DNA from: Microcebus murinus
Taxonomy: Eukaryota; Chordata; Mammalia; Primates; Cheirogaleidae
Assembly (NCBI RefSeq): GCF_040939455.1
Contig: NC_134115.1
Location: forward strand, 22,886,727 to 22,950,726
Direction of reading: 5' to 3'
DNA: 64,000 nucleotides
The notes beneath the pieces were generated by a model that saw nothing but the letters and a program-made list of their open reading frames with translations, was not told the DNA's origin and ran no database searches. Positions 23,161 to 35,984 of this stretch are shown here, piece by piece. Position 1 is the first letter of the stretch. Each line of letters begins with the position of its first letter. A program made the translations under genes and the position numbers.

Positions 23161-25330
23161 AGACAGTACTAGTGGGATCCTAATAAGAGAATCAGTGGCA
23201 GTTATCTGACTTCATTCTATATAATATCCTTCTATAGATGTCTGAAAAAGATATTTTTTTTTCCCTCTGTGTTTCCTTTGAAACTTAAAGTCTTGCTATG
23301 CTATTTTTGGATGTAAGCCCAATTAAGAGAATAAAATACTCATGCTATTGATCTTTTTTGGTAGAGAGGTTACACTACAATCATTTACTCCTAGGAGTCA
23401 GTTATCTTTCCAGTTGCTCATCTGTGACCTTTCATTCATTTATAGGGATTCCTGAGCCCACAGTCCAGGCCCTAGCATATTTCACTGTGTGCCTAGAATT
23501 ACCCCCAAATTATTAAGGCCTTACATGCAGATCCCACAGCGGAAATTTGTGTCCACTGTTCACTCCTTTCCTTCTATCCTCCTCTCCCCTACGCCTGATA
23601 TGAGAACTGAGGTTTATGAAAGCAACAGCCTCAGCACGAATCACTGCTGGGACTCTTCCCTCTGTCACCTTCGTTGTGCTGTCCTGGGGGGAGGGTACAC
23701 TTTCCGGGATGAAATGCCACACTGCCACGTCTGTGCTTTCCCCCTTACTTCATGCATATGCAAACACACAAATCCCAACACAAACACGCAAGGACACGCA
23801 CATATGCATGCAGGCATGCACACACTGTCTTCCTGATTTGTTGTTTCTAGACATTTCGCTTTCTGAATGTTAAGTACCAAGTTGTTGGGACAGAGTGCTA
23901 GGTAGGACTGCCTCAAAAAGTAGCAACCAAAACATAGAAGATGGCTGCCAATTCCATATATCTCATTTCTTTCTTTAAATTGGGCACTTTCTTAAATTGG
24001 GCACTTAATTAAAATTGGCCAGTTCTTTCTTTAGAAAATACTTATTGTAAATATAAAATGAAAAATGCACTTTCTTCATTCTTCTGTACCGGAACTCAAG
24101 ACATGTTCTTCACAAAGAGCATCAGGGTCTTCGTTTGTTACTGAATGCTCCATGTTCTATCATTAGGAAATACAATATTCTATAATTATAAGCAGCCTAA
24201 AGCAAAAAGATTTTTTAAAAGTTTCAGGTTTTCCAAAAGTAAAATGAAGGACCATTAGCTTTCTGCTGGTATAAAATATGTTTCCTGACTTTCCTATAGT
24301 TTTTTTTTTTTATTTCTTGGATATAAATAAATTCCTCTAATCCCTCATAAAAAGTAAAGTAAATCATGTTGAAACTATGATGGTAGACCAATGTTTTATA
24401 GCTCCATTTCTAAAACTCTTTCTTTCAGAATGCTAGGAATTGTTCGAGTGGCTAATTGGTGTTTTGGGTTGAATTCTTAGGATCACCAGTAAAGAATGGA
24501 GGAATGAGACAGAAAAGGGAAGAAAGTCAAGAAAATGTGGCTCCTTATAAAGCAGGCTTCCACTGTAGGCACTTGGGTCTGGTCTTACTGGGGCACTCTG
24601 AGAAATACTAAAGAATACACTTTCTGCCCCAAAGTTATCTCATCTAACTCTCATTCATCAGTGCTTAAGCACTGCTGCCAAGGGCCTTGAATCTCTAGCA
24701 CTTCAGCTTTTTTCTCACCTTTGAGTCAAGGGAAAGCTTTTAGCTGCTTGTAGTTACAGGCAAATACTAAAATTTTGAGCAGGACACCACTAGTACCTGC
24801 TGCATTTGGTGCAACATTATAAACAGATAGCTGGTTAATACATAGCTGGTTAATTAATTTTGTAATACATAAAAACAATTGCTAGGTTGCTTAATTCTAC
24901 ATCATTTCACATCCTTGTATGTGTTACTATACATAGTGAATCTCTACGAAGAGGTTGTATATTATACAACATATCACCAGGCTACTTTACTATAAAACTC
25001 TTTTTTCATATAATGTCATACCACACAACCTAGTTTACCAGCTTTATAGTTGTATTGTGATCTAAAATTATCTTACTTTGAATAACTAGTATATTATCTA
25101 GCTCTAGAATAGGAGTTTGATAAAGTAGGGAATTCACCTCTTTTGTCACTATACGCAATTTATGCCTCAATATAAAATATAATTAAAAATGAAAACATAA
25201 CCAAACCTAAATATTTGGAAATTGAAATTCTCATTTCTCCTATGAAGAAATCATAATGGAAATTAGAATGTCCAGAAGTAAATAATAATGAAAACACTAC
25301 ATATTAACAGTCATCCAGTACCTAGAGGAT
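23161..25330. other. Unassigned sequence (2.2 kb)
   Basis: No gene recognised. It contains a degenerate CA/CATG-rich patch (23755-23825), T-runs near 24300, and short frames of 71-115 codons at 23489-23916 that show no domain. Confidence 0.5.
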
Positions 25331-25334
25331 ACCG

Positions 25335-25665
25335 TGTTAATATGTTGAAACTGTAATACCCAGTGTGTTGATATTTAGAGATGGGAAGGTCATTAGGGCA
25401 TGAGGGTGGAACTTGCATGATGGGGTTAGTGCCCTTTTAAGAAGAGACAGGAGAGAGCATGGTTCTTTTCTCTCTGCTATTCTCCATGGGAGGACACAGT
25501 AAGAAGATGGCCATCTGGCTACAAACCAGGAAGCAGTCTCACACCAGACACTGGATCTTGATCTTGGACTTCCCAACCCCCAGAACTATGAAAAAATAAA
25601 TGTTTGTTATTTAAGCTACCCAGGCTATGATCATTTGTTATCACAGCCCCAACCCACTAATGTGG
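25335..25665 (+). mobile_element. MaLR-type solo LTR
   Basis: TGTTGAAACTGTAATACCCA, GGTCATTAGGGCATGAGGGT, GATGGGGTTAGTGCCC, AGGACACAGTAAGAAGATGG, TTGATCTTGGACTTCCCAA, CCCCAGAACTATGAAAAAAT and a TTTAAGCTACCCAGGCTATG end match an MST/MLT-group ERVL-MaLR LTR. An AATAAA-like polyadenylation word (AAATAAATG) is in place. No internal retroviral sequence follows. Confidence 0.82.
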
Positions 25666-27321
25666 ATACATTGTGCTAAGTTCCAATTCAGGCTTTTCTA
25701 ACAACAAACTGGCAAATGATGTCACCTCCTGTGGCTGGCCTCCTTAGAACAAAGTAAACAATCTTTCGGGTCTCTTCGAACTCTTAAACAGTTTATGATT
25801 CAAGGTATTGTCAGAAAAGTGTCATATTCACTTTTTATTTATAAGCATCAAAGCTCTTTCATAAATAGACTTAGGAAGATATAAAAATCCATGTCATTTG
25901 TCTTTGGTAAGTTCCAAAGACGCAGCCTTGGATAGAATTTGTGTCGAAAAAGAAGAGGACATACTGGGGAGCGAGTTTGCAATTGAGTGATGGCAGGCTG
26001 TCCAGTGCAGTCTGACAATGACATTTCAAAAATCAGTTCAATGATTCCCATCTATCTTATCTCTAGAGAAGTATACTTCTTGTCACTTGTAGCATTTCAA
26101 CTAGGTATTCCCCAGATTTTTATAAAAAGAATAAGATACATTGGAATTGTCATGACTAAAAGAGCTTGGATCAACTGGCACTTCACTATAATAGGAGTTA
26201 ATTCAAAATAGACATTCATCACCATTATCGCTTTGCTCAAGAGAATTGCAAAGCTACAAAACACACTGGCAAAATCCCTACCAAAAGGAACAACTGTTCA
26301 GCAACCACTGAATTATTTGATGATGTTTATGTGTGGAACACAGAAATATAATTCTACTTCTTTCCAACATCCCCTTGACTGAAATGTGTATTATTTGATT
26401 TTAATGTAGCAAAGCTAATTTGCAGGCTTCTGACAAGAAGACAAACCTCCCACAGGCAGAATTGTCTGGTTTCTTTGAAACATTTGTTTTATTTTTACAC
26501 TTATATGTCTGCACAGAAGAATAATATTTGCTCTCATTCTATTCCCAAGAAAAATTTAATTTTTTAAAGCCTTTCGGGGCAAAAGCGATAATAATACAGG
26601 TAATCAGAACATGAAACAAGGTTCAATTTCACCACATTCCCCAAAATGCTCCCAATCTAATATGTACCAAAGGGGACTAATTTGGTAGATAACCTCAGCA
26701 ACTATGTTGTGTATTAAAAACATCAAAACAACATTAGTTTGTGAATCACTCCTGAACCTTAATAAAATCATTTCTAATAACAGAACATAGAATGTACGGT
26801 GGCTTTTTAGAAGAATATAATCTTGTCTACCTAGATTAAAATATTTCCCTAGTTAGTTGTCAGGGAGAATTAATTTATAATGAGTGTTATATAAAAAAGG
26901 TTGAAATAGCTCCTCAGGGAGGACTTCTTTATGGATACGAAACCAGAGCTCAACAATTCAAGGCCTTTCCTAGTGCGTCAGATTTATAACAAAAGGCAAG
27001 TGACAGTCTTTAGGTTCACAGTATTTCTCAACTTCAATTGGAACCGTATTTCTGCATAAGGTTCTTTTAACTCTGCTAGCATTCTTCTTCCTTTCCAAAT
27101 CAGGGTGACACACAAATTTTATTGTTTGCATGCAAGTCTTCTATGCTGTATTTAGCAGTGACCAAATCAAGCAGGCACAAATTCCTAGTCACCCACGTAA
27201 GCAAAACAGAATGGACAGGTTGACCATCCATGCTAGAGCCACATGGCCTCATTGCTGGGTTCTGTCCACCTAAGGATGACAGCACATTGAGATATTGAGT
27301 CAGAGCCTGTGGGAGTGTGCC
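25666..27321. other. Unassigned sequence (1.7 kb)
   Basis: No gene or repeat recognised. 26330-26680 is unusually free of repeat relics, which could suggest constraint, but this is only an impression. Confidence 0.45.
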
Positions 27322-27322
27322 C

Positions 27323-27353
<31 letters not shown>

Positions 27354-27370
27354 TATGTGCGCACACGTGC
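27322..27370. repeat. Alternating purine-pyrimidine tract (CG)n(TG)n
   Basis: 49 bases alternate perfectly: about ten CG/GC steps, then about nine GT units, then ATGTGCGCACACGTGC. CG repeats followed by TG repeats are the best-known Z-DNA-forming arrangement. CpG density here is far above the surroundings. Confidence 0.95.
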
Positions 27371-28754
27371 TGAGGATGGGAAGGAGGAGCTAGAAGTGTT
27401 TCAAACAGAGGTGATCACAAATGCCAGCATCTGGAGTCAAGGAAATTCATGATGTGCTTGAAAAATTGAAAATTTTTAGCCAAGCTAGAGTAAGGGAAAA
27501 CACAAGTTGGTGAAAGAATAGAGCAAAGCTGGGGAGACAGAAATTTGCACCAGAACTCTGGAAATGCAACAAATATCATTTAAAAAATATTTATGAATTC
27601 TAAAAAGTGATCCCATTCCTGTCTGCTAAGGATTGATGGATATTTATGCTGAATTCCAATTTGTGATTTTTTCCTCTGCCTTGTACTTGATTTCTGGAGT
27701 ATCCAAATTACAGAAAAAATTGACAAGGCTGCTGCTCTGTGCTCTTTGTCTTTCCTCCACTCTCCACGTGAAGACCAGTGGCAACACTTGTCCATGATCA
27801 ACACTGCACAGACAGACATTTCCTACAGATCTCGAGATCCAGGACTCAGGGCCTACCACTCCAGAACACAGGTGCATCTGAGGTCCTGCCACCCCCGATG
27901 GCCTTGGATGTAAACAGAGGCCTGGTCCCCACCACCCATGAAACCCACAACTCAGCTGTATCCTCAGCTTCGCAGGAGCTAAGAATTGGTTCTCCTTGTG
28001 GGATTGGGTCAAATTTCTCTTCTTTTCAAAGTATCTCTGTTTCTATGCTCTCTTATACAGACCAATGTCTCCCAAACAAAGCCATTCAAGGGTATGTTTA
28101 GTGACATTCTAGAAACACAATGGAATTATTAATCTCCACTATTACTAGGGCTAAGAGTCCAGAAGAGAGACACTTGGTTGTCATTCCAGAAGACAAACGG
28201 AAGAGGGTATAGCTTTTTGTTCTTTTGAGTTTCCAAAATATAATTAACATAAGATGCTACAGTGATACCTAAATAAACTCTCCTTCTATACAAGCCATAT
28301 TAAGGAGTTTGGACTCGGTCTTTAGGGCTGTCCTTAGTTTCTTATTATAGAATGAGATGAGAGGAAGGAGCAGAGACCCATTCTTTGGAGGTCTTATGCA
28401 AGAGCTACCAGAAAGCTCCATTTGAAAGGTGAAGGACCATCCAACATAAGAGCAAATGGACACTCAGGCAAGGAGGCTTCCTCAGGACTCAATGCAAAGG
28501 AGGAAAAAGGGATGTGGGAAGAGGCAGCACTTAGGCATATAGGCAAGGAGCAAGGGAAAACTTTTCAGCTGTTGCAGATGCTGGACAAGTTACTCAGGAA
28601 TAAGGCTTTTTAATCCAGATTGCTATAAGTAGCACCCTACCAAAGGCACTTTAGTGCTCCTCCCTAGGGGCTGGGGAGTAGGCAGCCAGTGCTATACTTT
28701 CTGCTCCAAGCCAGGGATGTTGCTCATATCTAGGAGAGATGATGAACCCACTTC
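27371..28754. other. Unassigned sequence
   Basis: No gene recognised. Overlapping frames on both strands at 27580-28101 (up to 122 codons) have no domain, no splice context and no repeat match I know. Confidence 0.45.
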
Positions 28755-28878
28755 TGTCAAATAGGTGTAATAAAGCCAACACCATAGGGTATTTGCAAAA
28801 ACAAGATATAATATGCCTAAAATGCCTAGCATAGTGACTGGGCACATAGCAGGCACTTAATAAATGATAATCTTATTT
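28755..28878 (+). repeat. MIR SINE 3' part
   Basis: CCATAGGGTATTTGCAAAAA, ATGCCTAGCATAGTGACTGG and CACATAGCAGGCACTTAATA match the MIR 3' consensus (GTGCCTGGCACATAGTAGG, CTCAATAAAT). Confidence 0.85.
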
Positions 28879-29689
28879 TGCTGTGTCAGCAACTCCCCAA
28901 CCCCACACACATACACATACAAATCCCACTAATAGCCACATAAAAGACAATGGCCTTTTTCTTGTTTTCTTTATTGCTTCAATAAATAGATTGGCTAGTA
29001 ATATATTTCTCTGCATAAAATACACTTTTTCTACCAACTTCCACCATAGAGGGCAGGTGTTTTTACACCCCCAAGTTCGTTTGTAAGAGAATTTCATATT
29101 CTTACTGTAGCATCTATCTTCCCATCCCACACCACTATGAAAAATTTAGGGATTTTAAACTCTTTTGCTAATGAGTTATGACTAGATGAGGAATACTGAA
29201 TGAACTGAATTTACTTCCCTTGACTCTTTGAATCAATGATTTTCCCATGTGCTTTCTTCTGATCATTTCTCTTTTTGGGTGACTAAATTTTTCTTGTTAG
29301 AGATAATCCTAATGGAATTGACCAAAGAATCTTGGAAACAAATTCCAGAAAGGGAGAGTTCCAATACCTGCCTCTGTGTGGGTAGGACATGACCTTGCTG
29401 TGTACTTATGGGCACACAGTGGTGCTCCACTCCATTTTTGGAGTTGCTGAACCACAGCCACATTCAAGGCAAGACCGAACTCTTCTTTCCCTAATGAACT
29501 GCAAGTTGAGAAAGAACAAAGTTGTTTTAATTTGGAAGTCTTTTGTATACCCCAAATATGAACACAATGAGCATTACTTACAGATGCAGAAGGCCTGACA
29601 GAAACAATCCCTAACATTTCCCCTGACCACCTTTCTCCAGGTACCCATGCAAGCTTTATCCTCTATTTTCAAAGCACTTTCAAAGTTGC
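28879..29689. other. Unassigned sequence
   Basis: No gene or repeat recognised; frames of up to 102 codons overlap one another on both strands. Confidence 0.45.
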
Positions 29690-30780
29690 AACTTCTTAAA
29701 TTTAAAAAAACTGTTGTGAAATATACATATAAAAAGGATATATAATGAGAGTGCATTCTAAAAGCTAACAATGAGATGAAAATTCATGAAGTTCACCACC
29801 CAGAGAAAGCAATGCAGCATTGTCGTGAATCTTACAGCCTCCTGTGTGTTCCTCCTGGATGCATCTTCCTCTCTTTTTGTAACAAATGTGACCACCACCT
29901 TTAATTTTTGGCTGATCATTCTTGATTTATTTTTTTAAATGACTGTATGAGGGTTCTCCAGAGTAACAGAACCAATGGGATATATATATATAGTAAGGAA
30001 GGGACTCACACGATTACAGCAGACACTAAGCAGTCCTGATTTGCGGTGTGAGTCTGCAAGCTAAAGACCCAGGAGAGCCATTATGCAGTTCCAGTCTGAA
30101 GGCTTGCAGGCTCAAGACCCAGGAAGAGCTGATGTTTCAGATAGAGTCCAAAGTCAGGGAAAAAACTGATGTCTCAATTTGAAAGCCATCAGATGGGAAG
30201 ATTTCCCACTTACTTGTTCTATTTAGGCCTTTAGTGACTGAGTGAGGACCACTTATATTCTAGAGGGCAATCCGCTTTACTAAGTCTGCTGATTTAAATG
30301 TTAACTTCATCCAAAAGACACCTCACCAAAACATCCAGAATAATGTTTGACCAACTACGTGGGCACCTTATGGCCCAGTCAAGTTGACACATAAAGGTAA
30401 CCATCTTATGGTTATACCACATCTATGTGTATACCTAAATAATAAATCTTTTAGTTTTGCCTCATTTAAAATTTTACATAAATGGAATTATTCTGCATGA
30501 ATTTTCTATAATTTTCCTTCACTAGACATCATGCTTGTAGCATGGTTGATTCATGCAGTCTGTTTATTTTTTATTCCTCTCTGTTTTATATTCTACTCTC
30601 TGATAAACTGCAATGAGTTTATATCCATTCTGTTTTGATGGATGTTTGGACTATTTATAGTTTCTTACAAGTCTAACAATAGCTCCTATGACTATTTTGG
30701 TACAAGCCTTCTGTTGCTTTTTGGTTGAGTTATTCAAGTCTACTATGTTTCTGTTAGTATTTCTGTTAAGATTATAGGCC
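29690..30780 (-). mobile_element. Probable old L1 3'-end sequence around an LTR
   Basis: Left flank 29695-29940 (AACTGTTGTGAAATATACATA, GAAGTTCACCACCCAGAGAA) and right flank 30413-30700 (TACATAAATGGAATTATTCTG, ATCATGCTTGTAGCATGGTTG) resemble minus-strand L1 3' UTR words. The ERVL LTR at 29944-30407 separates them. Confidence 0.5.
29944..30407 (-). mobile_element. ERVL LTR (MLT2-type), solo
   Basis: The plus strand is the reverse complement of MLT2: TGTATGAGGGTTCTCCAGAG, AACAGAACCAATGGGATATA, GAGGGCAATCCGCTTTACTA, TGTTAACTTCATCCAAAAGA, then CCCAGTCAAGTTGACACATA and AACCATC. It is an LTR only, without gag-pol. The middle repeats CAAG(C/A)(C)CCAGGA(A)GAGC-like words two to three times, as this LTR group does. 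Confidence 0.85.
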
Positions 30781-32540
30781 AAGCTGTTAAAGCAAAAGCC
30801 CAACATATATGTGGCTTATACAAGGTAGAAGGATGTCTTTCTCCCAAAATAGTCTAAGAATCAGCAATCCTGGGCTGCTACCTAGTGTACCTACCCAAAT
30901 GTGTACATGCACACTTCCTACCACATATAACTCAACATTCCCTCCCTAAGGATAACAATCCCTCCCTGAAATACCATGAAGAAGGGTATCATTGCTGGGT
31001 GATGCCCCATTCATTCCATAAGATCTGGCCTTAGAACCCAAACGCGCGCCAATGAAGGATATTTGTATGTTCACCCTCCAGCAGTGGAGGATGAATAAGA
31101 TAATGGCAGTTAAAACTCCTCACTAAGAAAAGGGAATGTAGGTGGCCCTCAGCAGTTACTCCTCCATAGGAAAATTTAAATGCTGTTAGACAGCCTTTGT
31201 GGAGTTTTCCTGTCCTGGCAGTGGAAGATTTTTGTTTAGCCTGTGGGGCAGCTATTGTTTTATGTTTCTATCAGAAACTCCTTTGTCCTTTGCCCTCTGG
31301 CTTTGCCATTAGAAGGTGCTTCCTTCCCTGTCTGTTATATGCCCTGTGGCCACATGGAAAAGGCCCTTGGAAAGTGCACCCTCCTTGCAGAGGCAGTGAT
31401 ATTGCAAGCAATTTCTGCTCATCCATATTTGGAGGCTCAACTCTTTCAAGGAGTGAAATGCAAAGATTTTTTCAGGCTAGGTGTGTGGGTTCTTTGGCAA
31501 AATTCCCTTAGGATTCTCAGACTTATTGCTTCTGATCAATTCCATGTTGAAGTGGCCACAGCCAAAGATCTTACGTAAAACAGAGCTATTCAAGCAGTGT
31601 GTTGGGCATACTGGTTAGCCACAAACAGGTTCCAAAAACATCCAAGATATTGTACCCCTCATCCCCTGTTTGGGATGGCTGGAGCATGCAGGCTGGTCAC
31701 CACTGGCCATGAGTAGTTTCATTCATGTACGCCTATAGCTACACAAATCTTGTAGTACATTATAAGTGCATGATGTGGACAAGGTTGGAAAGCACTAATC
31801 AAAGCAGAGTTTTCTAATTCTGGAGTTTTATTAATGATGTCTGTGCTTTGCCAATGCCATTCTGCATCAACCTATTGGCAGCTACCTTGAAGCCATTCAA
31901 AATCAAGGGATTGAAAGGGAGGGCTGTGTCAGCATGTGGAAAACCTGCCAAAGTATCGCAGGAGATAGATTTACAAAACGCTTTGCTGCAGGCCCCCAGA
32001 TGCCGGCCTGCTGTGTCAGCATTCTCAGAGTTCACAGTGCACTTTTAAAGGGAATGCCACTGGGATTCTGTTCCTTCAGTTCCACTTCCAGGGTATAAAT
32101 ACACATTCATTATGCTATTGATGTTGTATCAAGAACTCAAAATTAACTGTGGCTAAACCAGACAACAGTTTACTTCTTTCTTGCATAGCAGTTTCCACAA
32201 GAATGATCCAAGGTGTTTATAGGGTCAGGGGCCCATACTCCTTCTATTTTGTTGCTCTTCCCCTCCATGGAAGTACACATGTCTTTGTCTCATGATCCAT
32301 CTCTAGCTCCTACCTTCACATCTCCATTCCACCCAGGAGGAATGAAGACACGAGGGACCTTGATGGCCCATCTTTTCCTTTTAAGGGCATGATCCAGAAG
32401 GTGCACTTGCCACTTCCCTACTTTTTCCTTTAGCAAGAATCTGGTCACATGACTACACCTCAGTAACAAAGAAGTTGGGAATGTGGTAGTCAGTCTGGAT
32501 AGCCAAATATCCATTTTAAAAAAGAAAAATCACCCAGATA
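30781..32540. other. Mixed old repeat sequence, poorly resolved
   Basis: 30781-30900 (GGCTTATACAAGGTAGAAGG) and 32130-32520 (TTTACTTCTTTCTTGCATAG, GAATCTGGTCACATGACTAC) resemble ancient L1 3' UTR or MER-type sequence. 30900-32130 is not recognised. Overlapping plus frames of 104 and 111 codons at 31197-31578 carry no domain. Confidence 0.4.
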
Positions 32541-32955
32541 TCAGGAGGAAAGTAAGGTGTCCCTGCCACCATCTTTATGGTATTTCTTTGCTTGCTCTAA
32601 CCATGAACATGTTATTAAAAATCTAGCACATTATTAAAAATCTTCTACTATACTGGAGGATTTGTCAAATTTCCCCTGAGTTCTGTTAAGTTTTGCTTTA
32701 TATATTTATAAGCTATAGTATTAGGTGTATACAAAGTTAGAAATGTCATATCTTCCTGGGGAAATTAATTACTTATTAATATGCTGTGATCTTCTTTCTC
32801 TCTTATAATATTTTTTGTATCAACTTCTTAATTTTTGTCTAAAATTTATATATTTACCCTCTCCCACCTCCTTGTGGTCAGTATTTGCCTGAAGTATCTT
32901 TTTCTATTGTTTTACTTTCAATCATTTTAAGTCCTTATATTTCTAATACAAATGA
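32541..32955. other. Unassigned AT-rich sequence
   Basis: No gene recognised; may be continuous with the old L1 that follows. Confidence 0.4.
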
Positions 32956-33430
32956 CATGTAGCAGAGTTTTTATTTATATTCAGTCAAATTACTAGTACT
33001 CTATTATAGTCATTTATTCATCTAGTACTTAATGAACATGAGAGTTGTTTCAAGATTTTTGCTATTACAAATGGAAGTGTAATTTTTATGCACATATTGA
33101 TGTCAATCTGTAGTTTTTCCGGCATATCTTTGGGATAGATGCCTAGAAATGGGATTGATATGTAAAAGGGTAAATGCAAATTTTTTTCCTAGATATTCTC
33201 CTTCACTTGGGTTGAAGCATTTTGTAACAGCAATATATGAGAATGTCTGTTCATCCCCCACAAACCAGCAGTGGAGAAAGGGGCACTCTGGTATTTTTGC
33301 CAATTCAGTAGGTGCAAAGTATTATCTCAGTGTACTTTTATTATGACTGAAGTTTATCATCTTGCCATATGTTAGAGTCATTTGCATTTATTTTTTCTGT
33401 GACGTGTCAGCAATACTTTAAATTAAATTT
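32956..33430 (-). mobile_element. Old L1 3'-end fragment
   Basis: GAGAGTTGTTTCAAGATTTTT, ATAGATGCCTAGAAATGGGA, then ACCAGCAGTGGAGAAAGGGG and CATCTTGCCATATGTTAGAG follow the order of the minus-strand ORF2 end / 3' UTR of old L1 (compare ATACCTAGGAGTGGAATTGC). It is highly diverged. Confidence 0.6.
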
Positions 33431-34535
33431 TTGGCCTGAGGATCTTTGGTCTTTGCATTTTAATCCAAGCCCCGATATTAGGTGATTGAAGGCTGCAGTA
33501 GCAAATTCCCAGAGGAGGTTTTTCTTTTTTCTGCTGTACCCAGAGATAAGAGTGGGGCTGGACATTTTATGGGATGGAGTTGTGGTTAGTTCACCCCCTG
33601 AGGCATCACTCTTTAGAGTCCCAGCTCTCTGTAGGGTTTCCTATCCTGATCTCTCCTCCTTGAGCTCCAGGTGGGTTTCCTGTCCCTCTTGCATACATGG
33701 CCTGTTGAAAACCAGCTTCTAGCAGCCCAGGGATGCAGCCCTTTATGCCCCTTTTAGTTTATTTCAAACATTACACTTTTGTTCATATCTAACATATAAG
33801 TTTTTTCTCTTTATCAGCTGCTCAGCTATGGTTAAAAAAAAGTGTTTGGAAAACAATCTTATGCAGCATTTTCAAGTCTTCAGAAGCAGAAGAGTATTTT
33901 CAGCACAGGAATTGTATAATTTTGCAAGAAATGAAAGTCTTCAGAATTGTATTCTTATAAACATATCAATGAATATTTGGTTATTGTCCTTTACCTTAGT
34001 AATATGGTCAAGTTCAGGACAGGAGTGATGGCTTCTTGGCTCCCCAATGTATACCCAGGGCCTAACACAGGAACCAGATGAGTGGATGCTCCACAGTAGG
34101 TTTTGAAAGAATACAAATGAATGTGAACAATATAAAGACCTCACAGATGAATGGGGCCTTGGAGATTCTAGAGGTGGTGTCAAGAAGTGAATTCAAGCTC
34201 CAGGGACACAGCTGTACCCTGAGAGAGGTCGGCAGGTCTGGGGAAGTTGTGTGTTGGTGCCAGGAATCAATGCTAAACTGAAGTAGTAGCTGATGTGGCA
34301 ATGTGTAAGTAACACACATCAATCGAAAAAGTGAATTAGCCATGGTCACTGACTAGAAATAAAATAATAAGGTTATCCTCATATCTAGTTTGTTTAAGAA
34401 CGGGAGACAATGTAACAAGGAAGGAAATCTGAACTGGGCATTGTTAAGGGACAAAAGACGAAGACATTGAAAAACCACCACATGGGTGGCTGAGCAAGAG
34501 GATGGTAAAATCAAAAAGCAATCTATGTCCTGCTT
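33431..34535. other. Unassigned sequence
   Basis: No gene is recognised; 34020-34130 has faint MIR-like words (CCAGGGCCTAACACAGGAAC, AGTAGGTTTTGAAAGAATAC). Confidence 0.4.
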
Positions 34536-34877
34536 CATGCCAAGATGGAATAGCGAGACTTAATTTACTCTTCCTCCCCACTCCACCCCCCATTCTTAAA
34601 GAACTAAATAACCAGAAACATATGTGAAAAAATGTATTTCAGACATAAGATAACAGATAGTGCAAGACAGTGGTCTCTGAGACAGAGGAATTGAATCAAG
34701 TGAGGTTGACCACTGCCCCAGCCTACAGCTTGGAGAGGGTTTCCAGGCCACAGTTCAGGAAGGGGGAAACCCAGGCAAACCCAGAGATCTCCTTTAGTTG
34801 AGGAGTGCAGATGAGAATTTTGAAGGCCAAGACACCCAGAGTTTGTAGCCTAGAGTGCCAGAGAAAACAGAGATGCC

Positions 34878-34878
<1 letters not shown>

Positions 34879-34923
<45 letters not shown>

Positions 34924-34942
34924 GAGAGAGAGAGAGAGAGAA
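34879..34942 (+). repeat. (GA)n microsatellite with a CG tail
   Basis: About 30 GA units with one T interruption near 34921, followed by AAAGCAATCGCGCGCGCTCC. It lies within the HAL1-like element. Confidence 0.95.
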
Positions 34943-35646
34943 AGCAATCGCGCGCGCTCCAGAGAGCCACTTACTAAGCAGCTCATGCATGTGAAGAGAT
35001 CAAGGCCAGGGACAGAACTTCCCGAAAGGAGCAGGTGGAGCAACCCCTGGGACTCACACAGGGATGGGATCACTCCTGTTCCCACCAGCCAGATCAGACA
35101 AACCTCATGACCCATGGGGCACTAGGTAGAGTACTCAGGAGGCTACAATTTCAACAGTGGAGCAAATCAGCCCTAGAATAAAGGCCCCTCTGGTCCCACT
35201 TTACAAAAATTAAAAGCAATCCTCAAAAAAAAAAAAAACAAAAAACCAAGAATTTCTGAGTAATTTCTCTGGATCCTAAACCAAAGTTCATGAATATGTT
35301 TAAAAATAAAAGAATATGTAAAACACAGTAAGGTAAAATTCAAAATTCATTTGGTATCTAATAAAAATTTTTCAGACATGCAAAGAAAACAGGAAAGTAT
35401 GGCCCATGATGAACAGAAAAATCCACTTATCAAAACCGACTCAGAAATAACTAATATTATAGAATTAGTACCAAATATATTAACACAGTTATTATAACTA
35501 TATCCTATATGTTCAAGAAGTCAGAGCAATACATGAGCATGTTAAAAATATAAAGAATATATGAAAAAGACCAATTGAACTCCTAGATAAGAAAACACAA
35601 TGTCTGAGATGAAAAACACACATGACAGGATTAAAAGAATACCAGA

Positions 35647-35984
35647 GCCTGGCATGGTGGCTCACAACTATAATCCTAGCATTCTGGGAAGCTGAGGTGG
35701 GAGGATCGTTTGGGCTTAGGAGTTTGAGACCAGCCTGAGCAAGAGTGAGATCCCGTCTCTACTAAAAGATAGAAAGTAATTAGCTGGACAACTAAAAAAT
35801 ATTTATATATATAAAAAATTATCCAGGCATGGTGGCACATGCCTGTAGTCCCAACTACTCGGGAGGCTGAGGCAAGAGGATCGCTTGAGCCCAGGAGTTT
35901 GAGGTTGCTGTGAACTAGGCTGACACCATAGCATTCTAGCCTGGGCAACAGAGTGAGACTTGGTCTCAAAAAAGAAAAAGAAAA
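35647..35984 (+). mobile_element. Strepsirrhine-type Alu SINE
   Basis: Full-length dimer: GCCTGGCATGGTGGCTCACA, the extra ACTAAAAAATATTTATATAT linker segment, right arm GGCACATGCCTGTAGTCCC, and a mixed A/G tail. An imperfect 14-bp target duplication (AAAAGAATACCAGA at 35633-35646, AAAAGGATACTAGA at 35985-35998) indicates an older insertion than the Alu at 8371. Confidence 0.93.

Noticed and set aside
27580..28101. Overlapping frames of 79-122 codons on both strands
   Set aside because: No domain, no codon-usage signal I can judge, no splice sites linking them to neighbouring sequence.
31197..31578. Two overlapping plus frames of 104 and 111 codons
   Set aside because: Mutually overlapping, no recognisable domain, in a region with old repeat relics.
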